DNA of 64,000 bases from NCBI RefSeq assembly GCF_900497695.1, contig NZ_UIDD01000004.1, positions 434,001 through 498,000 of the forward strand, in the 5' to 3' direction. This document shows positions 9,744 through 18,406 of this stretch, piece by piece. Positions within the stretch are counted from its first letter, which is position 1; each line of letters opens with the position of its first letter. A model generated the notes under the pieces. The model made no database searches. It was not told the origin of the DNA and was given only the letters and a program-made list of their open reading frames with translations. Position numbers and translations under genes: made by a program. The stretch comes from Pseudomonas wadenswilerensis. Its GTDB lineage: Bacteria; Pseudomonadota; Gammaproteobacteria; Pseudomonadales; Pseudomonadaceae.

Positions 9744-10595
9744 TCAGGATGCCTGGGTCTTGCCCTGAGGGTTGGCGTCGGTCTGGGCGCTTTCGCTCTC
9801 GGCAACCGGCAGGTTGCGGGCGATCACACTGCGGTACAGGGCAGCCCCAAGGCTTGCCCCTATGATCGGCGCAAAAATCGGAATCAGGAAATAGGGAATA
9901 TCACGACCGCCAGTAAAGGCGACTTCGCCCCAGCCGGCGAGGAAGGTCATCAGCTTGGGCCCGAAATCCCGCGCCGGGTTCATCGCGAAGCCGGTCAGCG
10001 GGCCCATGGCGCTGCCGATCACTGCAATCAGCAGGCCGATCAGCAGGGGCGCCATGGCGCCGCGCGGCAAGCCGTTGTTGTCATCGGTCAGGGCCATGAT
10101 CACCGCCATCAGTACGGCGGTGATGATCACTTCGACCAGGAAGGCCTGGCCGGTGGACAGCGCCGGGTGCGGGTAGGTGGAGAACACCGAGGCCAACTCG
10201 AGGCTGGCCTGGCTGCCACGGATCATTTCATGGGCTTGTTCGAAATCGAAGAACAGGTTGCTGTACAGCGTGTAAACCAACGCTGCGCCACAGAAGGCGC
10301 CGGCGATCTGGGCGACGACGTAGAACGGCAGTTTGTGCTTCTCGAAACCGGCGAACAGGCACAGGGCGATGCTTACCGCCGGGTTCAGGTGCGCGCCGGA
10401 AACCCCGGCGGTCAGGTAGATCGCCATGCTCACGCCGACGCCCCAGATGATGCTGATTTCCCACAGGCCAAAGCTGGCACCCGCTACTTTGAGCGCAGCG
10501 ACGCAACCGGTGCCGAAAAAGATCAGCAGTGCGGTGCCGAGAAATTCGGCCATGCACTGGCTTGAAAGTGTTGGTTGTCGCAGAGCAGTCGTCAT
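9744..10595 (-). CDS. glpF: Glycerol uptake facilitator (aquaglyceroporin)
   Basis: 283 aa MIP-family channel with six helices and both NPA boxes (GAHLNPAVS and GFAMNPARDFGPK); the Asp after the second NPA box is typical of glycerol-conducting members. It equilibrates glycerol across the inner membrane, where GlpK traps it. First gene of glpFKRD. The C-terminal tail (ESESAQTDANPQGKTQAS) is hydrophilic and cytoplasmic. Confidence 0.96.
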   Translation of the reverse strand: MTTALRQPTLSSQCMAEFLGTALLIFFGTGCVAALKVAGASFGLWEISIIWGVGVSMAIYLTAGVSGAHLNPAVSIALCLFAGFEKHKLPFYVVAQIAGAFCGAALVYTLYSNLFFDFEQAHEMIRGSQASLELASVFSTYPHPALSTGQAFLVEVIITAVLMAVIMALTDDNNGLPRGAMAPLLIGLLIAVIGSAMGPLTGFAMNPARDFGPKLMTFLAGWGEVAFTGGRDIPYFLIPIFAPIIGASLGAALYRSVIARNLPVAESESAQTDANPQGKTQAS

Positions 10596-10708
10596 TCGTT
10601 ACCTCGGTTCTTGTTGTTGTGAGGCGCAGTGAGCGCTCGACAAAAACCCGACAGAAATCCCCATTTCGGTCGGGCGGCGGCAGGAAATGCACCTTAACGG
10701 GGCATAGC

Positions 10709-10771
10709 TATATTCAGAATCGAAAAAATATAGACAAGAAACGCTTATGTCAAAGGTCGAAAGTGAACCAC
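10709..10771. promoter_or_regulatory. glpF upstream region with two degenerate GlpR-like boxes
   Basis: TATATTCAGAATCGAAAAAA (10709-10728) matches about 14 of 20, and the box around TCGAAAGTGAAC (10752-10771) about 12 of 20, positions of the GlpR consensus. The core TCGAAAGTGAAC is shared, inverted, with the glpD operator at 7155, which strengthens the case that the same repressor reads both. Confidence 0.45.
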
Positions 10772-10878
10772 CATTCACAATCTGACTATTGGAGGCGGTG
10801 ATGGGCGTTGGTTGCGGTTGGGGTTTTGCCCTAAAGTAGCCAGCGAAATGGCATTCACCCTACTGTTTGGAGTCCTGC

Positions 10879-11349
10879 ATGACGCCCGCCCTGGATCTGC
10901 TGAAAAAGGTTCGCGCCGAACACCATATCCACAGTTACGAACATGACCCCAAAGCTGCGTCCTACGGCCTGGAAGCGGCGGAGAAGCTCAATCTTGAGCC
11001 GGCGCAGGTGTTCAAGACCTTGTTGGCCAGTAGCGAAAAGGGCGAGTTGCTGGTGGCGGTGGTGCCGGTGGTCGGTAGCCTGGATCTGAAGGGCCTGGCC
11101 CATGCTGCCGGGGTAAAGAAGTGCGAGATGGCCGATCCGGCGGCGGCCCAGCGTTCGACCGGTTACCTGCTGGGCGGGATCAGCCCGTTGGGCCAGAAGA
11201 AGCGCCTGCGTACCTTTATTGACGAAACCGCTCAATCCTTTGAAACAATTTTCGTCAGTGCCGGCCGCCGGGGTCTGGAAGTCGAACTGGCCGCTGCGGT
11301 GCTGGCCGAGCACACCCAGGGAAAATTCGCCGCCATTGGTCGTGACTGA
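10879..11349 (+). CDS. ybaK: Cys-tRNA(Pro) deacylase, YbaK/EbsC family
   Basis: 156 aa from the ATG preceded by TTTGGAG. The whole protein is one YbaK/aaRS-associated domain, with the conserved substrate-pocket lysine in VFKTLLA and the GGISPLGQKKRL motif near the C-terminus. It hydrolyses Cys mischarged onto tRNA(Pro), a trans-editing function. It stands alone between glpF (divergent) and the PhzF-family gene on the same strand. Confidence 0.9.
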   Translation: MTPALDLLKKVRAEHHIHSYEHDPKAASYGLEAAEKLNLEPAQVFKTLLASSEKGELLVAVVPVVGSLDLKGLAHAAGVKKCEMADPAAAQRSTGYLLGGISPLGQKKRLRTFIDETAQSFETIFVSAGRRGLEVELAAAVLAEHTQGKFAAIGRD

Positions 11350-11443
11350 CATCTGTATGCTCAAAATCGCTTGATTCTGTCTCTGTCGGTCGTCAGTGCT
11401 TGGCGGGCATGCTCTGTGGCCCGCCACTGAGAGAAATCGTCCC

Positions 11444-12223
11444 ATGCAGCTTGAATTCCATCAGGTCGATGCCTTCAGCGACCGTCCCTTTGCCGGCAAC
11501 CCGGCCATGGTCTATCGCCTCGGCAGCTGGCTCGCCGATGAGCTGATGCAGCAGATTGCCGCCGAACACAACCTGGCCGAGACTGCGTTCGTCGTCCCCC
11601 ATACCGAAGGCTGGCAGATTCGCTGGTTCACCCCGACCACCGAAGTACCGCTGTGTGGCCACGCGACCCTGGCCAGTGCTCATGTGTTGCTGGAGGTCTA
11701 TAACGTGCCGGGCGAGCGGTTGCTGTTCCAGAGTAAATCCGGCCCGCTGAGCGTAAGCCGCGAGGGCGGGCGCTTGCAGCTGGATTTTCCGCGTGTCGAT
11801 CCGCAACCGCTGGATGAAGCGCTGCCGGTGGCCGAAGCCCTGGGCTGCCCGGTGCTGGAAGTATGGAAAACCAGCGAACTGTTGGTGCGGGTCGAATCCG
11901 AGCAGGTGTTGCGCGCTTGTACGCCGGACATGACAGCACTGGCGCAATTACCGGGGCTGGGAGTGATCGTCACGGCGCCAGGTATCGAGCACGACTTTGT
12001 TTCGCGCTACTTTGCGCCGGGGATAGGCATACCGGAAGATCCGGTGACAGGTTCCACCCACTGCAGCCTGATCCCGTACTGGGCGCAGCGCCTGGGCAAG
12101 AGCGAGCTGCGCGCGTTCCAGTGTTCGAGTCGCGGCGGTGAGTTGTTCTGCCGGCTGGAGGGGGAGCGGGTGAAGATTGCCGGGAATGCCAGGCTGGTGG
12201 CCAGTGGGGTTTTGATGATTTAG
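11444..12223 (+). CDS. PhzF-family phenazine biosynthesis-like isomerase
   Basis: 259 aa. The start MQLEFHQVDAFSDRPFAGNPA is the hallmark beginning of PhzF-fold proteins, with the catalytic glutamate in NLAETAFV (about residue 46) and the C-terminal GIPEDPVTGSTHC motif. PhzF proteins catalyse isomerisation or epimerisation in a two-lobed diaminopimelate-epimerase fold. No other phenazine genes are near, so it is probably a metabolic paralogue of unknown substrate rather than true PhzF. Confidence 0.88.
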   Translation: MQLEFHQVDAFSDRPFAGNPAMVYRLGSWLADELMQQIAAEHNLAETAFVVPHTEGWQIRWFTPTTEVPLCGHATLASAHVLLEVYNVPGERLLFQSKSGPLSVSREGGRLQLDFPRVDPQPLDEALPVAEALGCPVLEVWKTSELLVRVESEQVLRACTPDMTALAQLPGLGVIVTAPGIEHDFVSRYFAPGIGIPEDPVTGSTHCSLIPYWAQRLGKSELRAFQCSSRGGELFCRLEGERVKIAGNARLVASGVLMI

Positions 12224-12227
12224 AAGC

Positions 12228-12263
12228 ATCGCGGGGCAAGCACGCTCCCACATGCCCCGCGAT
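12228..12263. repeat. REP-type hairpin downstream of the PhzF-family gene
   Basis: Arms ATCGCGGGGCA and TGCCCCGCGAT form an 11-base perfect stem with the loop containing GCTCCCACA. It lies between convergent genes and may serve as a transcription boundary. Confidence 0.75.
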
Positions 12264-12273
12264 TGGCCTTACA

Positions 12274-13383
12274 TCAGACCGCCGAGCTGTACCGGCGAAC
12301 GCCGTTCTCCGGCACCGGCAACTGCGCCGCCACGCTGCCCGGAACGGCAAACACCACCAGGTGATCCGCCGCCACTTCAATCCCTACTTCGGCACCGACC
12401 TGATGGTCGTTGTGGCTCGGGAAGATCGCTTCCAGCTGGCTGCCGGTCGGCAGTTGCAGGCGATACAGGGTCGAGGCGCCAAGGAAGCTCTTGCCCACGA
12501 TCAGCGCCTTCAGCTCGCTGCGCGGCGCATGGATGATGTCGTCCGGGCGCAGCAGCACATCCACGGCGCTACCAGGTGTCAGGGTATAGGCACGGTTGCC
12601 GCGCAGTTCACCGAGCTCGGTGCGTACCGATTCCGGGCTGGTCAGCTGGCCGCGAATGAAATAGCCCTGGCCAATGAAGCTGGCCACAAACGGCGTCAGC
12701 GGTTCGTGGTAGAGGTTGTAGGGGGTATCCCATTGCTCCAGGCGACCTTCCTTGAACACACCGACGTGATCGCTGACGGCGAAGGCTTCTTCCTGATCGT
12801 GAGTGACCAGGATCGCGCTGGTGCCACGGCTTTTGAGGATGTCGCGCACTTCGTGGCTCAGGCGCCGGCGCAGCTCTACGTCGAGGTTGGAGAACGGCTC
12901 GTCGAGCAGCAGCAGTTGCGGTTCGGGCGCCAGCGCGCGGGCCAGGGCCACACGTTGCTGCTGGCCGCCGGAAAGCTCGTGGGGGTAGCGTTTGCCCAGG
13001 CCGCCGAGCTTGACCAGCTCGAGCATCTCTTCGACCACCTGGCGCTGTTGCGGGTGCTTGCCGATACCGAAGGCAATGTTCTCGGCCACGGTCAGGTGCG
13101 GGAACAGCGCGTAGTCCTGGAACACCATGCCGATCCGGCGTTTCTCCGGTGCCAGGGTGAATCCGGCCTTGGAGATGACCTCGCCGCCCAGCTGGATCTC
13201 GCCTTCGTGCACCGGCTCGAAGCCGGCGATGGCGCGCAGGGTGGTGGTCTTGCCGCAGCCTGAGGAGCCCAGCAGGCAACCGATGTCGCCGGCGTTCAGG
13301 TGCAGGTTGAGGTTCTGGACGATGCGCTGCTCGCCATAGCCACAGGCGAGCTCGCGCAGGTTAAGCAGTAAAGGTTGACTCAT
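12274..13383 (-). CDS. Orphan ABC transporter ATP-binding protein (FbpC/PotA-like)
   Basis: 369 aa: full ABC ATPase with Walker A GSSGCGKT, signature LSGGQQQR, Walker [13 protein letters not shown] and H-loop VTHDQEEAF in the first 240 residues, then about 120 residues of a TOBE/MOP-like regulatory domain ([13 protein letters not shown]). The architecture belongs to ferric iron, spermidine/putrescine or sulfate importers. No permease or binding protein is adjacent; instead its ATG overlaps the argF stop by four bases, so the two are translationally coupled. Substrate cannot be assigned from sequence. Confidence 0.88.
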   Translation of the reverse strand: MSQPLLLNLRELACGYGEQRIVQNLNLHLNAGDIGCLLGSSGCGKTTTLRAIAGFEPVHEGEIQLGGEVISKAGFTLAPEKRRIGMVFQDYALFPHLTVAENIAFGIGKHPQQRQVVEEMLELVKLGGLGKRYPHELSGGQQQRVALARALAPEPQLLLLDEPFSNLDVELRRRLSHEVRDILKSRGTSAILVTHDQEEAFAVSDHVGVFKEGRLEQWDTPYNLYHEPLTPFVASFIGQGYFIRGQLTSPESVRTELGELRGNRAYTLTPGSAVDVLLRPDDIIHAPRSELKALIVGKSFLGASTLYRLQLPTGSQLEAIFPSHNDHQVGAEVGIEVAADHLVVFAVPGSVAAQLPVPENGVRRYSSAV

Positions 13384-14300
13384 GCGTGGTGATAGGCCGG
13401 TTCAACAAGAAATTCGAGAAGCGCCTTCTGTGCATGCAAGCGGTTTTCGGCCTGGTCCCAGGCGACCGAACGGGGGTCGTCGAGCAGGTCCAGGCTGATT
13501 TCCTCGCCGCGGTGAGCGGGCAGGCAGTGCATGAACAGGGCATCGGGTGCTGCCAGGTCGAGCAGTTCGCGGGTTACCTGGTAAGGCGCGAACAAGGCCA
13601 GACGCCGTGCAGTTTCCTCTTCCTGACCCATGGAAGTCCAGACATCGGTGCTCACCAGGTGGGCACCCTGCACCGCATCCTTGGGTTCACGGAAGATCTG
13701 CACGCGGTCACCGGCCTGGGCCAGGAACTGCGGATTGGGCTCGAACTCGGCCGGGCAGGCGATGCGCAGCTGGAAGTCGAACTGGATCGCCGCTTCTATA
13801 TAGCTGTTGCACATGTTGTTGCCGTCGCCGATCCAGGCCACGGTCTTGCCCTGGATGGCGCCGCGGTGCTCGAGGAAGGTCTGCATGTCGGCCAGCAGCT
13901 GGCACGGGTGCAGGTCGTCGGACAGGCCGTTGATCACCGGCACCCGCGAGTTGGCGGCGAATTCGGTCAGGGTGCTGTGGGCAAAGGTACGGATCATCAC
14001 CGCATCGAGCATGCGCGACATAACGATGGCGCAGTCGCCAATCGGCTCGCCACGGCCCAGCTGGGTGTCCCGTGGCGAGAGGAAGATGGCCTGGCCGCCA
14101 AGCTGGATCATGCCGGCTTCGAACGACAGGCGGGTGCGGGTCGAGGACTTTTCGAAGATCATCCCCAGCACGCGGTTTTTCAGCGGTTCGAACAGTACGC
14201 CGCGGTTACGCAGGTCCTTCAGCTCGATACCTCGACGGATCACACTGAGCAGTTCGTCGGGTGTGAAATCCATCAGGGAGAGAAAGTGCCTAGCGCTCAT
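13380..14300 (-). CDS. argF: Anabolic ornithine carbamoyltransferase
   Basis: 306 aa. Carbamoyl-phosphate motif SSTRTR near residue 52, HPCQLLAD and the ornithine-loop signature [10 protein letters not shown] are present. It converts ornithine plus carbamoyl phosphate to citrulline in arginine synthesis. The length and lone position (no arcDABC neighbours) indicate the anabolic enzyme. Upstream ArgR half-sites overlap its likely promoter, indicating arginine repression. It forms an operon with the downstream orphan ATPase gene. Confidence 0.95.
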   Translation of the reverse strand: MSARHFLSLMDFTPDELLSVIRRGIELKDLRNRGVLFEPLKNRVLGMIFEKSSTRTRLSFEAGMIQLGGQAIFLSPRDTQLGRGEPIGDCAIVMSRMLDAVMIRTFAHSTLTEFAANSRVPVINGLSDDLHPCQLLADMQTFLEHRGAIQGKTVAWIGDGNNMCNSYIEAAIQFDFQLRIACPAEFEPNPQFLAQAGDRVQIFREPKDAVQGAHLVSTDVWTSMGQEEETARRLALFAPYQVTRELLDLAAPDALFMHCLPAHRGEEISLDLLDDPRSVAWDQAENRLHAQKALLEFLVEPAYHHA

Positions 14301-14677
14301 TTTTGACTACCTTTTTGCAACAGACCGCAGATCAGCCATACCGGTTTTTCAAAACAACGGAAGTGACCTGCGGCGAAAGCCGCACGGGGCGACGAATTAG
14401 GGGAAGACGCAATACTATAATTAAATGTCGCGTCATACCAAGAGGGGGTTTCGTCGCCGATGTTTCAGGCAGTGTCGTAACCCATTGGTCAGAAGCTTTT
14501 TTTATACGTTACACAAGGGTTTTACACTGCCTGCCAGCGCCTTGGCAAACCCGGCAGCGGCCCCGCGGCGAATCGCTGCGCCTGATGCCTGAAGATTCAC
14601 GCGACAAACCTCACTGGTCGCCAGGCCGGGTCAGGCTCATAGTCGGTTGATCCCAGACACCCGAGCAAGAGGTGGCC
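14301..14677. other. Intergenic region between argF and the molybdopterin oxidoreductase gene
   Basis: About 375 bases between divergent genes. Apart from the ArgR half-sites and argF promoter, I see an AT-rich stretch (AAGCTTTTTTTATACGTTACAC, around 14482-14503) that may hold the rightward promoter, and no credible ORF or RNA gene. Confidence 0.5.
14405..14441. promoter_or_regulatory. Tandem ArgR half-sites over the argF promoter
   Basis: TGTCGCGTCATACCAA (14426-14441) is a perfect TGTCGC-N8-AA half-site as described for Pseudomonas ArgR; AGACGCAATACTATAA (14405-14420) is a weaker copy exactly 21 bases before it, leaving the usual five-base gap. The pair covers a candidate minus-strand promoter, TTGGTA - 16 bases - TATAGT (14441 to 14414), so binding should block argF transcription. 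Confidence 0.65.
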
Positions 14678-16786
14678 ATGAACAAGACCCAGCATCACCG
14701 TGCCTGTCATCTATGTGAAGCCATCTGCGGCTTGACCCTGGAGATCACCCACGAACCCGATGCCGCGCCGCGCATCACTTCGATCAAGGGCGACCCCGAG
14801 GACAGCTTCAGCCGCGGCCATATCTGCCCCAAGGCGGTGGCCTTGCAGGATATCCAGAACGATCCGGATCGCTTGCGTGCGCCACACAAGCGCGTCGCTG
14901 ACAGCTGGCAGGCGATCAGTTGGGAGGAAGCCTTCGAACTGGCCGCGCAAAAGCTCTGGGCCATCCAGCAGGCCCACGGGCAGAACGCCGTGGCCGTCTA
15001 TCAAGGCAACCCGAGTGTGCACAACTACGGGCTGATGACCCACAGCAACTACTTCCTCGGCCTGCTCAAGACCCGTAACCGCTTCTCTGCCACCTCGGTG
15101 GACCAGCTTCCGCATCACCTGACCAGCTACCTGATGTACGGCCATGGCCTGCTGCTGCCGATCCCGGACATCGACAACACCGAGTTCATGTTGATCCTTG
15201 GCGGCAACCCACTGGCCTCCAACGGCAGCATCATGACCGTGCCGGACGTCGAGAAGCGCCTCAAGGCAATCCAGGCCCGCGGCGGCAAACTGGTGGTGGT
15301 CGACCCGCGCCGTAGCGAGACGGCGGCCATGGCCGACCAGCATGTGTTCATCCGTCCTGGCGGTGATGCGGCGCTGCTCTGCGGCCTGCTCAACACTTTG
15401 TTTGCCGAGGGCCTTACCTGCCAATCGGCATTGCCGGTCGATGGTCTGGACGAGGTGCAAGCGGCGATCGCGCCGTTCACCGCCGAGACCATGAGCCCGC
15501 TGTGCGGCGTCGATGCCCAGGTAATTCGCCAATTGGCCCGGGACTTTGCCGCCGCCGACAAGGCGGTCTGTTACGGGCGCATGGGCGTCTCGACCCAGGC
15601 CTTTGGCACCTTGTGCCACTGGCTGGTGCAGTTGATCAACCTGGTCAGCGGCAACCTCGACCGCGTGGGTGGCGCCCTGTGTACCGAGCCTGCGGTGGAT
15701 CTGGTGGCCAGTACGTCGGGTGGGCATTTCAATGTCTGGCAGAGCCGGGTCTCCGGGCTTCCCGAGTACGGCGGCGAATTGCCGGTGGCGGCCCTGGCCG
15801 AAGAGATGCTGGTCGAAGGGGAAGGGCAGGTTCGCGCGCTGGTGACGGTCGCGGGTAACCCGGTGCTGTCCACGCCCAATGGCCGGCAGCTGGAGCGGGC
15901 CCTGGACGGCCTTGAGTTCATGCTCAGCATCGACCTGTACATCAACGAAACTACCCGTTACGCCGACCTGATCCTGCCGTCCACCTCGGCACTGGAGAAC
16001 GATCACTACGACACCACCTTTAATCTGTTCGCGGTACGCAATGTCAGCCGCTTCAATCGGGCCATGCTGCCCAAACCCGAAGGCGCCTTGCATGACTGGG
16101 AGATCTTCGTCGGCCTGGCCAAGGCCTTTGCCGCTCTCAGCGAGAGGCCGTTGAAGCCGACCTTGCCGCCGGCGCAAATGATCGATATCGGCTTGCGCCA
16201 GGGCCGATATGGGGATGCTTCGGCGTTCAAACTGTCGCTTGAGACCCTCGATCAGTACCCGCATGGCATCGACCTGGGCCCGCTGCAGCCGAACCTGGCT
16301 GCGCGTTTGAAGACGGCTAACCAACGGGTTCAAGCCGCACCGCCGGAGATTCTCGGCGACCTGCAGCGCTTTGCCGGGCAACAGCCGCTGGCGGCGGATC
16401 AACTGCTGCTGATCGGTCGTCGCCATGTGCGCAGCAATAATTCCTGGATGCACAACTACCATCGCCTGGTGAAAGGCAAGCCGCGTCACCAGCTGTTGAT
16501 GCATCCGGATGACCTGGCCGGCCGCCAGTTGCAGGATGGCCAGCGGGTGCGGGTCAGCTCGCGGGTCGGGGAAATCGAGGTCGAGGTGCAGGCCAGCAGC
16601 GACATGATGCCGGGGGTGGTCAGCTTGCCCCATGGCTTTGGCCATGCCCGTGCCGGGGTGCGCATGGAGATCGCCCAGGGCCAGCCCGGCGCCAGCGCCA
16701 ACGACCTTACCGATGAGCGCCAGCTGGATGCGGTGTCGGGCAATGCGGCGCTCAACGGCGTGCCGGTGCAGGTGGTTGCGGCCTGA
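14678..16786 (+). CDS. Molybdopterin-dependent oxidoreductase (formate-dehydrogenase-like)
   Basis: 702 aa from an ATG five bases after AAGAGG (an in-frame GTG two codons earlier overlaps that site). The N-terminus carries a 4Fe-4S motif CHLCEAICG with a fourth Cys in GHICPKA, then the molybdopterin oxidoreductase core (GGNPLASNGS, VVDPRRSETA, VTVAGNPVLSTP) and a C-terminal dinucleotide-binding domain (PDDLAGRQLQDGQRVRVSSRVGEIEVEV). The bis-MGD enzyme is cytoplasmic by lack of a Tat signal. Substrate is unknown: no electron-transfer subunit or chaperone is adjacent. Confidence 0.9.
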   Translation: MNKTQHHRACHLCEAICGLTLEITHEPDAAPRITSIKGDPEDSFSRGHICPKAVALQDIQNDPDRLRAPHKRVADSWQAISWEEAFELAAQKLWAIQQAHGQNAVAVYQGNPSVHNYGLMTHSNYFLGLLKTRNRFSATSVDQLPHHLTSYLMYGHGLLLPIPDIDNTEFMLILGGNPLASNGSIMTVPDVEKRLKAIQARGGKLVVVDPRRSETAAMADQHVFIRPGGDAALLCGLLNTLFAEGLTCQSALPVDGLDEVQAAIAPFTAETMSPLCGVDAQVIRQLARDFAAADKAVCYGRMGVSTQAFGTLCHWLVQLINLVSGNLDRVGGALCTEPAVDLVASTSGGHFNVWQSRVSGLPEYGGELPVAALAEEMLVEGEGQVRALVTVAGNPVLSTPNGRQLERALDGLEFMLSIDLYINETTRYADLILPSTSALENDHYDTTFNLFAVRNVSRFNRAMLPKPEGALHDWEIFVGLAKAFAALSERPLKPTLPPAQMIDIGLRQGRYGDASAFKLSLETLDQYPHGIDLGPLQPNLAARLKTANQRVQAAPPEILGDLQRFAGQQPLAADQLLLIGRRHVRSNNSWMHNYHRLVKGKPRHQLLMHPDDLAGRQLQDGQRVRVSSRVGEIEVEVQASSDMMPGVVSLPHGFGHARAGVRMEIAQGQPGASANDLTDERQLDAVSGNAALNGVPVQVVAA

Positions 16787-16878
16787 TATCGGCAAGGCCG
16801 AGCGTCCTGCTCGGCTTTCCGATACAATGCGTCACCGTGCCGACAACCAGGTCGGAAAGTTCAGCCGCGAGGTGCTTC

Positions 16879-17214
16879 ATGGATATCATTGAAACAATCA
16901 AAGAGCAGATTGCCAACAACACCATTCTGCTTTACATGAAAGGCTCGCCGAATGCCCCGCAGTGCGGTTTTTCGGCCAAGGCGGCGCAAGCCGTGATGGG
17001 TTGTGGCGAAAAATTCGCTTACGTGGATATCCTGCAGAATCCGGAAATCCGCGCCAACCTGCCAAAGTACGCCAACTGGCCAACCTTCCCGCAACTGTGG
17101 GTTGCCGGTGAGCTGGTCGGCGGTTCCGACATCATGGCCGAAATGTTTGCCAACGGCGAACTGCAGACCCTGATCAAGGAAGCTGCAGCCAAGGCTGAGG
17201 CAGCCAAGGCCTGA
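16879..17214 (+). CDS. grxD: Monothiol glutaredoxin, Grx4 family
   Basis: 111 aa. The CGFS active site (PQCGFSAKA, Cys29), the WPTFPQLWV segment and GGSDIM glutathione-binding motif define Grx4-type monothiol glutaredoxins, which bind a [2Fe-2S] cluster with glutathione and deliver it in iron-sulfur assembly and iron sensing. The start is preceded by GAGG; upstream codons belong to a non-conserved leader. It neighbours bacterioferritin and its ferredoxin, an iron-handling context. Confidence 0.95.
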   Translation: MDIIETIKEQIANNTILLYMKGSPNAPQCGFSAKAAQAVMGCGEKFAYVDILQNPEIRANLPKYANWPTFPQLWVAGELVGGSDIMAEMFANGELQTLIKEAAAKAEAAKA

Positions 17215-17229
17215 TTCCAGGTTTGGTCA

Positions 17230-17259
17230 AAAAAAAGCCCCGCAGTGCGGGGCTTTTTT
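17230..17259. terminator. Bidirectional terminator between grxD and bfr
   Basis: Nine-base stem AAGCCCCGC / GCGGGGCTT with a three-base loop, flanked by an A tract and a T tract, so it can terminate both convergent genes. Confidence 0.92.
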
Positions 17260-17284
17260 GTGCCTGTAGGGCAGGGCGGTGAAC

Positions 17285-17755
17285 TTACTCGCCCATTTGC
17301 GACTGCAGGTAGTTCTCCAGCGTGACCTTGTCGATCAGGCTCAGTTGGGTTTCCAGCCAGTCGATGTGCTCTTCCTCGGCTTCGAGAATGTCTTCGAGCA
17401 GCTCACGGCTGCCGAAGTCGCCGACGGTCTCGCAGTGGGCGATGGCGGCCTTGAGGTCGACCAGGCCTTTTTGCTCGATCTTCAGGTCGCACTCAAGCAT
17501 CTCTTTGGTGTGCTCGCCAATCAGCAACTTGCCCAGGTCCTGGACGTTGGGGATGCCTTCGAGGAACAGAATACGCTTGATCAGTTTGTCAGCGTGTTTC
17601 ATCTCTTCGATGGATTCTTTGTACTCGTGCTTGCCGAGCTTCTCCAGACCCCAGTCCTCGTACATGCGTGCATGCAGGAAGTATTGGTTGATTGCGACCA
17701 GCTCGTTTCCGAGGATCTTGTTGAGATGCTGGATGACGCTAACGTCGCCTTTCAT
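17285..17755 (-). CDS. bfr: Bacterioferritin
   Basis: 156 aa from [19 protein letters not shown]; the long upstream ORF extension is not conserved and AGGACCCC precedes this ATG. Ferroxidase ligands Glu18, Glu51 and His54 and the haem ligand Met52 (IEEMKHAD) are visible. The product assembles into a 24-mer iron-storage shell with haem at the dimer interfaces. The bfd gene just upstream encodes the ferredoxin that releases its iron. This is the BfrB-like, iron-storage type by context. Confidence 0.96.
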   Translation of the reverse strand: MKGDVSVIQHLNKILGNELVAINQYFLHARMYEDWGLEKLGKHEYKESIEEMKHADKLIKRILFLEGIPNVQDLGKLLIGEHTKEMLECDLKIEQKGLVDLKAAIAHCETVGDFGSRELLEDILEAEEEHIDWLETQLSLIDKVTLENYLQSQMGE

Positions 17756-17911
17756 GATGGGGTCCTGCCCTGTAAGTGTGTCTATAAAGGCAAGTCTGAG
17801 CCTCGCAACTTCTACTGTCAAACCTAAGTTATTGAATAATAAATGAAAATTAATCGGAATAAGAATGTTTGTGTTCCGCGTTAAACCTCTAACTACTTGA
17901 ATTACAGGCAT

Positions 17912-17938
17912 AAAAAAACCGGACACTGGGTCCGGTTC
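17912..17938 (-). terminator. Terminator after bfd
   Basis: Stem AACCGGAC / GTCCGGTT followed on the minus strand by a seven-base T tract, between bfd and bfr; it separates the iron-starvation gene from the iron-storage gene, which need opposite regulation. Confidence 0.85.
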
Positions 17939-17953
17939 TTGGAATTCGCTGAA

Positions 17954-18172
17954 TTATGCTGCAGTAAATTCTACAGGATAGGGCAGGGCAGCCTGGCTGA
18001 CCTGAAGCTCGGTGAGGGTTTCGCGCACTACCTGCTTGGCCAGGCAGGCACATTTGCCACACTGGCTCGCCACGTTGGTGGCGGTTCTGACTTCCTTGTA
18101 GCTGCAGCATCCTTCATAGATCGCATCGCGGATCTGTCCGTCGGTCACACCAACACAAAGACACACATACAT
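17954..18172 (-). CDS. bfd: Bacterioferritin-associated ferredoxin
   Basis: 72 aa beginning MYVCLCVGVTDGQIRDAI; an ATG four codons earlier is also possible, and neither has a strong Shine-Dalgarno. The four Cys ligands of the [2Fe-2S] cluster (CLC near the N-terminus and CGKCAC) give the BFD-like fold. It docks on bacterioferritin and reduces the core so iron can leave. A Fur-box candidate lies about 45 bases upstream, consistent with induction at low iron. Confidence 0.94.
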   Translation of the reverse strand: MYVCLCVGVTDGQIRDAIYEGCCSYKEVRTATNVASQCGKCACLAKQVVRETLTELQVSQAALPYPVEFTAA

Positions 18173-18217
18173 AGGGCTGACCATCGCTGGTTAAGGCTCA
18201 ATGCGAAGAAGCTTAAT

Positions 18218-18236
18218 GTTAATGAGAATGCTTGTC
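18218..18236. promoter_or_regulatory. Fur box candidate upstream of bfd
   Basis: GTTAATGAGAATGCTTGTC matches 14 of 19 positions of the classical Fur consensus GATAATGATAATCATTATC. Its position upstream of bfd, a gene repressed by Fur in related Pseudomonas, makes it credible. Confidence 0.65.
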
Positions 18237-18406
18237 AAAACTCTTTCTGCAAGGCGCGGACTAGAGCGACCAACGGCAGATTGTCGAGCATTCGGACTGA
18301 AATTCGGCGAGTCGCGCCGGGCGGTGTATGATGGTCGGCCATTTCGATGCCGGGCCGCTGCATGCTGGCCTGTGCAAGATGATTCCACCCCATCAGGAGA
18401 TATCGC

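Noticed and set aside
14711..16795. 694-codon open frame opposite the molybdopterin oxidoreductase gene
   Set aside because: It is an antisense frame with repetitive His/Gln/Arg-rich composition and no domain; such long shadows are expected in high-GC genes with strong codon bias.
17830..17875. AT-rich stretch upstream of bfr considered as a Fur box
   Set aside because: No register matches the 19-base consensus well; it is more simply a promoter region.
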